Assembly: GCA_028278465.1 (NCBI GenBank)
Contig: JANQEF010000226.1
Span: 1 to 5,529, forward strand
From: Dehalococcoidia bacterium
Lineage (GTDB): Bacteria > Chloroflexota > Dehalococcoidia > Lucifugimonadales > Lucifugimonadaceae
DNA length: 5,529 nt
Direction: 5' to 3'
Both the position numbers and the translations under genes were made by a program. The notes under the pieces were generated by a model. That model saw only the letters and a list, made by a program, of their open reading frames with translations, was not told the origin of the DNA and ran no database searches. Shown here in pieces: positions 1 to 4,001 of the stretch (the first letter of the stretch is position 1; each line of letters begins with the position of its first letter).

Positions 1-2
1 AA

Positions 3-908
3 CTTGACGACGAGACCTCTATCACCGGCCCCGTGACGGTGTCAGGCCGCCAGGGCGGAATCGCGGTGAACTTCGATGACGCGACGCTCCAGTTCCACCC
101 GCAGGTGGAGCAGGAGGAGCAAGATCTGCTCGACAGCTCGGTTGGAACTCCAGACGTGATGTTCAATGTGGATGTCGGTGCGATTCAGTCCTCCAGCTCC
201 GTCTCGGCGTCGTTTTCCAACGACCTGCCGGACGAGATAGCCGGTTCGGTATTCGCCATCGGCGGGACCGGTGATGCCGGTTCGCTGGCTGACCCCGACG
301 CCGATATCGCCTACGTCGTTTCTGTGACCACGAGCGGCATTGGCGATGATGACCTGCAGGACAATACGGTCTCCATGACCGTAGGCAAAGACTGGTACGA
401 GGGGCGCATCGTCGCCGGGAAGGTGATCGCCATCATCAAGATCGCTGACGACGGCCAGGTGTTCACGGAAGAACCTGCGTGCGTCGAGATGGCGGATCAC
501 TATCTGTGCACGGCGACCTTCGGCGGTGAGGCAGGCGGCTTCTCGCAGTTCGCGCTGGTGACACTGACGCTTCCAGCTACACCAATGCCTACTTCCACTC
601 CGACGCCGACCCCGACGGCCACTCCTACGCCCTTGCCAACACCGCCGCCGACCGCAACGCCAACGTCAACCCCGATCCCCACGGCGACACCGCCGCCTGC
701 TGCTGCCACCGATACACCGGAGCCGCCTGCTGAGACGCCGACAACGCCTCCGACAACCGTTGTAACCCCCACACCGGTTGTCGGGGACCCGGGAGACGGA
801 GGCATTCCGAACTGGGTGTTTGCGCTGGCTGGCGCTCTGGCCGTAGGTGCACTTGGAGTCCTGGTCGTGAGAGGCGTCACCTTGCTGCGGCCCGGGAGAA
901 ACGCTTGA
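3..908 (+). CDS. Surface protein, C-terminal part: beta domain, Thr/Pro linker, C-terminal membrane anchor (5' partial)
   Basis: The reading frame is open to the left edge (first whole codon at 3) and ends at TGA 906-908, giving 301 visible residues. A GTG at 33 is only an internal valine codon. The first ~185 residues are acidic, Ser/Thr/Gly-rich and beta-like, as in secreted proteins. Around bases 366-563 the pattern 'V-x-K-x-W ... DDGQVF ... GGFSQFALV' resembles the PGF-pre-PGF domain, which typically ends in a 'GFSxFA' segment; the two cysteines there (PAC, YLC) could form a disulfide. A 68-residue Thr/Pro linker follows, then a Gly-rich 'GDPGDGGIPNW' segment, one hydrophobic helix of about 22 residues (about 804-875) and a short basic tail ending RPGRNA. 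This order implies an exported protein anchored at its C-terminus with the linker spanning the cell surface. The stop lies 39 bases before the solute-binding protein gene on the same strand, so an operon is likely. The N-terminal function cannot be judged. The surface-protein call is secure; the domain name is moderate. Confidence 0.8.
   Translation, partial: LDDETSITGPVTVSGRQGGIAVNFDDATLQFHPQVEQEEQDLLDSSVGTPDVMFNVDVGAIQSSSSVSASFSNDLPDEIAGSVFAIGGTGDAGSLADPDADIAYVVSVTTSGIGDDDLQDNTVSMTVGKDWYEGRIVAGKVIAIIKIADDGQVFTEEPACVEMADHYLCTATFGGEAGGFSQFALVTLTLPATPMPTSTPTPTPTATPTPLPTPPPTATPTSTPIPTATPPPAAATDTPEPPAETPTTPPTTVVTPTPVVGDPGDGGIPNWVFALAGALAVGALGVLVVRGVTLLRPGRNA
573..776 (+). repeat. Thr/Pro-rich low-complexity linker coding repeat
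   Basis: This in-frame stretch encodes about 68 residues dominated by alternating Thr and Pro, with some Ala, Ser and Glu. The DNA is an imperfect repeat of ACN CCN codons with varied third positions, so selection appears to act on the protein rather than on a fresh microsatellite. Such linkers commonly separate extracellular domains from the membrane anchor in Chloroflexota and are candidates for O-glycosylation. On the opposite strand it produces spurious Val/Gly-rich open frames. Confidence 0.85.
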
Positions 909-930
909 TCTGATGTACTGATTGAGAAAA

Positions 931-940
931 GGGAGTGAGG
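931..940 (+). promoter_or_regulatory. Shine-Dalgarno region of the solute-binding protein gene
   Basis: The purine-rich sequence GGGAGTGAGG ends 7 bases before the ATG at 948. Its GAGG core at 937-940 has normal spacing and supports that start. It lies inside the 39-base gap after the upstream stop codon, and no promoter is evident in that gap, which fits co-transcription. Confidence 0.7.
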
Positions 941-947
941 GACAGCG

Positions 948-2939
948 ATGAACACACTATTGGCAAAGCGGCCTTTCTACATAGCCGCAACCATCTCGAT
1001 CTATGCTGCGACGCTGGCGATCGCGGGTTTCCTGCTCACGAACGTTGATCTTGCTAGCGCCAGCAGTCCCGAGCACCTGTGCCGCGCCGACACCTCAGGC
1101 GATGAGCTGATAGCGCGTGACGAGGCGATAGCCGCTGTCACCGACTTCCTCACCGGATCACCAGAATGGGAACACGGCGAGGTCGCCGACGTTGTCGCAG
1201 CCTACCTTCTAGCAAAGCAACTTGACTGCTCTGCGGGCACTGTTCTGCCGCCCGCGCCCCTCACACCTAACGACACCGCAGTGGTGGCCGTGCAGACCGT
1301 CGGCGGGGAGAACGGCCTCAACGAAGCCGGGGCCCCGGACCTGGTCCATTTCTGGGGCATCGGTGAGACGCTATTCCTCCGTGCCGACGACGACATGTCA
1401 ACTCCCTGGCTCGCAACTGCCTGGACGGTTGCGCCTGATCTTTCGGGCGCCACGCTGTCGATACGGCAGGATGTGCCGTTCCAGACCAACAGGGGCAACT
1501 TCGGAAACCTGACTGCACACGACGTGGCCTGGAGCATGAACAACGCCAACGCCTGCACCAACCCGGCTTCGATCCACGGCCAGGCAGGTGACTTCTGCGG
1601 GTTGTGGGGCGAATGGACAGCAGTCAACGATACGACGATCACGTTCGACTTCACCCAGTTCGACTCGACCTGGAAGGACGACTTCCTCAACCAGTCAGGG
1701 CAGGCCTTTACCGTCTTCTCCAAAGCCGCCTTCGACCAGAACGGGCCGGACTTTTCCCGCAGTAACGTGGTGGCGACCGGTCCGTTCGAAGTGGAGAGCT
1801 GGCAAGGCGGCTCGCAGGCAACACTGGTCAGCCGTTATGCAGGCGGAGGACAGCACTACCTGCCAGAGTTGACGCCTAAGACGGATCGAGTGCAGTTCCT
1901 GGAGGTCGGTGAATCCGCGACACGAGCGGCGATGTTGGCCTCGGGTCAGGTCGACGCAGCTCCGCTCGCACCGACAGATGCTGTGCCGTTCGTTAACGGA
2001 GGATTCGGTCAAACTGGAACACAGCTTGCACGGCAGCTGGGCGTCTTCTTCTCAGGGAACCTGTGGGAAGACGTTCATGCGGCAACAGGTGAACCACTGC
2101 CCACCAAGGCCACGTTCGTTCACGATATCCCGTGGATAGGATCGCCGGGTAAACATAACGGAGGTGTCCCGAACGATGACATGGAGCAGGCTCGCCTGGT
2201 CCGTCGTGCGCTGGCCGTGGCCATTGACAGAGACAAGATTAACCAGGAGCTGCTCGGCGGGCTTGGACGAACAGTTCACGTCGAGTACTTCTCAACTGCG
2301 CACCCGAACTGGGATCCGAAGTGGGAGTACCCGCACGATCCCGCAGAGGCGGTTGACATACTGTCCAACCAGATCGTCGGCGACTATCACCGGGGCACCG
2401 CCGACGGAAGTGTCTTGAACGGCAACGCCTTCGAGGTTGGGGTCTATGCTGGCCCCGAGTTCGGTGGTGGAGCCAGTATCACCGGCGACGTGGCCGACGC
2501 GGTCGCGGCGGCGTGGGCTGATCTGGGCCTGAACGCGTTCGCCCTGAAGTACTCCTATCCGCAGTTTCGTCCGGGAGTGGTCGGGAGGACCAATACCCTT
2601 CCGTGGATCACATCCTGTGATGTGGGCAGGGAGTCGCGACCATGGCACTTCCCGAAAGGGCTCGTCCAGACGACGTTCACGCGTGGTGGTTTCAGCTGCG
2701 GCTTTGAGTCGCCCGAGATCGTGGATTTCTTCGTCCGAATGGCCGAGGCTCCGGACCAGGCCACGGCAACTCAGGCGGCGAATGACTACCTCGACTACGT
2801 GTACTTCTGGAACCTGCAGCCGGGTGTAGTAGCGGTCCCTGACGCCGTTTACATCAACCCGAACAAGATTGCTGCCTGGCCGATGGCGAAGTCGGGAATT
2901 TCGAACATCGACAGTGTCTGGAACCTTGAGCTGCAATAG
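948..2939 (+). CDS. Extracellular solute-binding protein, family 5 (peptide/nickel ABC type), with N-terminal EF-hand-like module
   Basis: This 663-residue protein is predicted to bind a solute outside the membrane for an ABC importer. Residues 1-8 are basic (K7, R8), 9-32 are hydrophobic, and A36-S37-A38 is a possible signal peptidase I site; there is no lipobox cysteine. Residues 48-59 (DTSGDELIARDE) match an EF-hand loop (D1, S3, D5, I8, E12; Glu replaces the usual Gly at position 6), followed by a helical stretch to residue 94. The SBP_bac_5 fold runs from about 110 to 660. Family signatures are 'LTAHDVAWSM' near 188, 'ATGPFEVESW' at 276-285, 'VRRALAVAIDRDKI' at 418-431 and 'YPHDPAEAVDIL' at 461-472. 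Six cysteines (45, 94, 203, 217, 557, 584) could form three disulfides. A mature SBP_bac_5 domain is usually about 500 residues, so the length is normal plus an extra ~100-residue N-terminal module. The substrate cannot be told from sequence. No permease or ATPase is adjacent in the window. The family call is strong; the EF-hand module is moderate. Confidence 0.93.
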   Translation: MNTLLAKRPFYIAATISIYAATLAIAGFLLTNVDLASASSPEHLCRADTSGDELIARDEAIAAVTDFLTGSPEWEHGEVADVVAAYLLAKQLDCSAGTVLPPAPLTPNDTAVVAVQTVGGENGLNEAGAPDLVHFWGIGETLFLRADDDMSTPWLATAWTVAPDLSGATLSIRQDVPFQTNRGNFGNLTAHDVAWSMNNANACTNPASIHGQAGDFCGLWGEWTAVNDTTITFDFTQFDSTWKDDFLNQSGQAFTVFSKAAFDQNGPDFSRSNVVATGPFEVESWQGGSQATLVSRYAGGGQHYLPELTPKTDRVQFLEVGESATRAAMLASGQVDAAPLAPTDAVPFVNGGFGQTGTQLARQLGVFFSGNLWEDVHAATGEPLPTKATFVHDIPWIGSPGKHNGGVPNDDMEQARLVRRALAVAIDRDKINQELLGGLGRTVHVEYFSTAHPNWDPKWEYPHDPAEAVDILSNQIVGDYHRGTADGSVLNGNAFEVGVYAGPEFGGGASITGDVADAVAAAWADLGLNAFALKYSYPQFRPGVVGRTNTLPWITSCDVGRESRPWHFPKGLVQTTFTRGGFSCGFESPEIVDFFVRMAEAPDQATATQAANDYLDYVYFWNLQPGVVAVPDAVYINPNKIAAWPMAKSGISNIDSVWNLELQ

Positions 2940-2984
2940 TCGTCCCGTGATGTTCGAATCGAGAACACACAAGGCCAAAGCTAC

Positions 2985-2997
2985 GGAGGGTTTCATG
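2985..2997 (+). promoter_or_regulatory. Strong ribosome binding site and ATG in the wrong frame for the lipoprotein gene
   Basis: GGAGG at 2985-2989 sits 5 bases before an ATG at 2995-2997. This is the best translation start signal between the solute-binding protein gene and the lipoprotein ORF, yet its frame stops at 3108 and is offset from the lipoprotein frame. It matters for deciding how the lipoprotein is translated. Confidence 0.5.
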
Positions 2998-3108
2998 GCG
3001 ATGGCCGGGCGTTCACGGAATAGTCGGTGGGCGCCGAGACGGCGGTGCCGCGAGCCGATGCAGAAAACTGGCAACGCACCAATCGGACGAACCTGCCTTG
3101 TTGGCTAG
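2995..3108 (+). CDS. Possible 37-residue arginine-rich leader ORF overlapping the lipoprotein start
   Basis: This short frame starts at an ATG with a GGAGG ribosome binding site and ends at TAG 3106-3108. The 37-residue product has eight Arg and one Lys, two Cys and no recognisable domain or membrane segment. Its last 11 bases overlap the TTG at 3098 that opens the lipoprotein frame. Three explanations are possible: a real small leader peptide coupled to the lipoprotein, the true N-terminus of that protein separated by a +1 frameshift (biological or an assembly error), or chance. I do not recognise the peptide and consider its status undecided. Confidence 0.25.
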   Translation: MAMAGRSRNSRWAPRRRCREPMQKTGNAPIGRTCLVG

Positions 3109-3577
3109 ATCGAGCAGCGACAAGCCGGACGTCCGGTTCGACAGAGCGCAGAAGCGAGGAGAGCGCACAAGAACGCTCCTGTGGCTTGGCCTGCTCGTCT
3201 TGTCGGCGCTAGTGCTGACCATGTTTGGATGCGGCTCTACGGAGAGCAACGGCGAGGAGCCGGGCGTTTCCCGCACGCTGAGCGCAACGAGTGCACCGCC
3301 GGGCGGCGAGATCAGGATTACCTTGCAGCCGCAGGGAATCGAGGGGTTCTACGCGGTACGCGAGGAGCCGGGAGACCTCGAGGTGACGTCCAATTCTGCC
3401 TCCACTTTCACCGATGGAGTGTTCGTTCAGCTTGACGCGTCTTCGTTCGACTACTCGGTGCGGATCCCGGTGGACGCCGCGAGTGGAAGTAGATATCGAA
3501 TTAGCGGCGAGTACTGGACTGATCCTGCGACAAGGCTGCCTGTGACTCCGGCCGAGTCGCTGATCACGGTTGACTGA
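3098..3577 (+). CDS. Putative lipoprotein with one beta-sandwich (Ig-like) domain; start uncertain
   Basis: The frame is open from 2951 to TGA 3575-3577 but has no ATG or GTG before the hydrophobic segment; TTG at 3098 (or 3101) is the first plausible start and has no good ribosome binding site. From 3098 it gives 159 residues. Residues 1-26 are polar and basic, 27-43 are hydrophobic (LLWLGLLVLSALVLTMF), and Cys45 follows Gly44. That is a weak lipobox, because Met at -3 is unusual and the N-region is long for a signal peptide. An uncleaved N-terminal anchor is therefore possible. Residues ~57-159 form a beta-rich domain opening 'SRTLSATSAPPGGEIRITL' and closing 'LITVD'. From memory this resembles domains in Chloroflexota and archaeal secreted proteins that often accompany EF-hand/dockerin-like modules. 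It lies 158 bases after the solute-binding protein gene and may share its transcript. The function is unknown; a structural or accessory role for the neighbouring surface proteins is inference. Confidence 0.7.
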   Translation: MLARSSSDKPDVRFDRAQKRGERTRTLLWLGLLVLSALVLTMFGCGSTESNGEEPGVSRTLSATSAPPGGEIRITLQPQGIEGFYAVREEPGDLEVTSNSASTFTDGVFVQLDASSFDYSVRIPVDAASGSRYRISGEYWTDPATRLPVTPAESLITVD

Positions 3578-3658
3578 TGCGGTTTGGAGACCTGAACTGG
3601 GCGCCGTCGATGCGGCTGCACGCGGCCAGTCCACCGTCGGGTCGTTTAGTTTCCCGGT

Positions 3659-3694
3659 GGGACCAGCGGTGGTTCGCGCCACCGACCGGGTCCC
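3659..3694 (+). other. Imperfect hairpin downstream of the lipoprotein gene
   Basis: GGGACC (3659-3664) pairs with GGTCCC (3689-3694), and CGGTGG (3667-3672) pairs with CCACCG (3679-3684), giving a two-part stem with a small internal loop and a 6-base end loop. It begins 81 bases after the lipoprotein stop. No T-run follows, so it is not a classic intrinsic terminator; an mRNA 3' stabilising role is possible. Confidence 0.4.
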
Positions 3695-3713
3695 GCGCGC
3701 TAGCCGGGGTTCT

Positions 3714-3750
3714 CCTCTCTCCCCTTGTGGGAGAGAGTTAGAGAGAGGGG
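3714..3750 (+). repeat. Palindromic pyrimidine/purine-tract repeat, copy 1
   Basis: This element can fold in two exclusive ways. CTCTCTCCC (3715-3723) pairs with GGGAGAGAG (3729-3737) around a 5-base loop, or CCTCTCTC (3714-3721) pairs with GAGAGAGG (3741-3748) around a 19-base loop. It aligns well to the reverse complement of 3813-3848, so the two form an inverted pair separated by 62 bases. The type resembles the dispersed REP/MITE-like repeats common between genes in GC-rich bacteria; that comparison is from memory. Confidence 0.7.
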
Positions 3751-3752
3751 AT

Positions 3753-3791
3753 GTCGGCCTGAGGCCGACGGCTTGTCGCCGAGCGACAGGC
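3753..3791 (+). repeat. Two tandem perfect or near-perfect hairpins in the repeat spacer
   Basis: GTCGGCC (3753-3759) pairs perfectly with GGCCGAC (3763-3769) around TGA. Immediately after, GCTTGTCGC (3771-3779) pairs with GCGACAGGC (3783-3791) around CGA with a single G-U pair. The two stems are separated by one base and lie between the inverted repeat copies, so the whole block from 3714 to 3848 looks like one structured element. Confidence 0.65.
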
Positions 3792-3812
3792 TCAGGATGG
3801 CCGCCAGCTTCA

Positions 3813-3848
3813 CCCTCTCCCTCAATCCCTCTCGCATCAAGGGAGAGG
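3813..3848 (-). repeat. Palindromic pyrimidine/purine-tract repeat, copy 2 (inverted)
   Basis: CCTCTCCC (3814-3821) pairs with GGGAGAGG (3841-3848) around a 19-base loop, the same loop length as the outer fold of copy 1. A smaller internal pairing, TCCCT (3826-3830) with AGGGA (3840-3844), competes with it. Its reverse complement aligns with copy 1 apart from small gaps and a few substitutions, which supports common descent. Confidence 0.65.
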
Positions 3849-3954
3849 CAAGAAGGTCAGCCTGAGCCCGGGCACGCTCACCGTGAAGGCGCACGACTCA
3901 AATCGTACCGGCTTTGACGTCACCGGGCGCCGGCCTACCAAACAAGAGGAATGA

Positions 3955-3990
3955 CCCTCCCCCTTCACCCCCTCCCAAGCTGGGAGGGGG
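3955..3990 (-). repeat. Related palindrome, copy 3; hairpin just 3' of lhr
   Basis: CCCCCTCCCA (3968-3977) pairs perfectly over 10 bp with TGGGAGGGGG (3981-3990) around AGC. Alternatively CCCTCCC (3955-3961) pairs with GGGAGGG (3982-3988) around 20 bases, echoing the dual fold of copy 1. The hairpin lies 11 bases beyond the lhr stop codon on the minus strand, where a terminator is expected. The following minus-strand bases are purine-rich with no U-run, so intrinsic termination is not supported by the usual rule. Confidence 0.55.
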
Positions 3991-4001
3991 GAGCCACCGC
4001 C

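Larger units (their letters stand above)
3578..4001 (+). other. Intergenic region between convergent genes, filled with hairpins and related palindromes
   Basis: These 424 bases separate the ends of the lipoprotein gene (+) and the lhr gene (-). I see no credible gene: open frames here have no ribosome binding site and translate through palindromes. The region contains an imperfect hairpin (3659-3694), three related pyrimidine/purine-tract palindromes (3714-3750, 3813-3848, 3955-3990) and two tandem hairpins (3753-3791). CCTGAG or its complement recurs at 3758, 3791 and 3861, and GGCTCAGG 3789-3796 is fully complementary to CCTGAGCC 3861-3868. Since both flanking genes end here, transcription from both sides probably stops or is stabilised in it. 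Confidence 0.75.

Noticed and set aside
33..35. GTG as start of the first gene
   Set aside because: The frame is open to the left edge and the region reads as the middle of a beta-rich exported protein without a signal peptide, so this is an internal codon.
500..955. Val/Gly-rich open frame on the minus strand opposite the Thr/Pro linker
   Set aside because: It is the antisense of ACN/CCN repeats, has no ribosome binding site, and its composition is explained wholly by the linker.
2951..2967. TGTTC-N7-GAACA dyad between the solute-binding protein and lipoprotein genes, possibly an operator
   Set aside because: A 5-bp dyad is common by chance, the spacing does not fit the GAAC-N4-GTTC SOS box, and no promoter elements surround it.
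2292..3074. 260-codon open frame on the minus strand over the end of the solute-binding protein gene
   Set aside because: It is antisense to a gene with clear family motifs; the translation is Arg/Val-rich with no recognisable domain, as expected for a high-GC shadow frame.
3968..3990. Intrinsic terminator for lhr
   Set aside because: The stem is strong and well placed, but neither strand has a T-run after it; it is kept as a repeat/hairpin and not called a terminator.
3700..3995. CRISPR array
   Set aside because: The repeats are palindromic, inverted relative to each other, diverged and irregularly spaced, unlike regularly spaced direct repeats with unique spacers.
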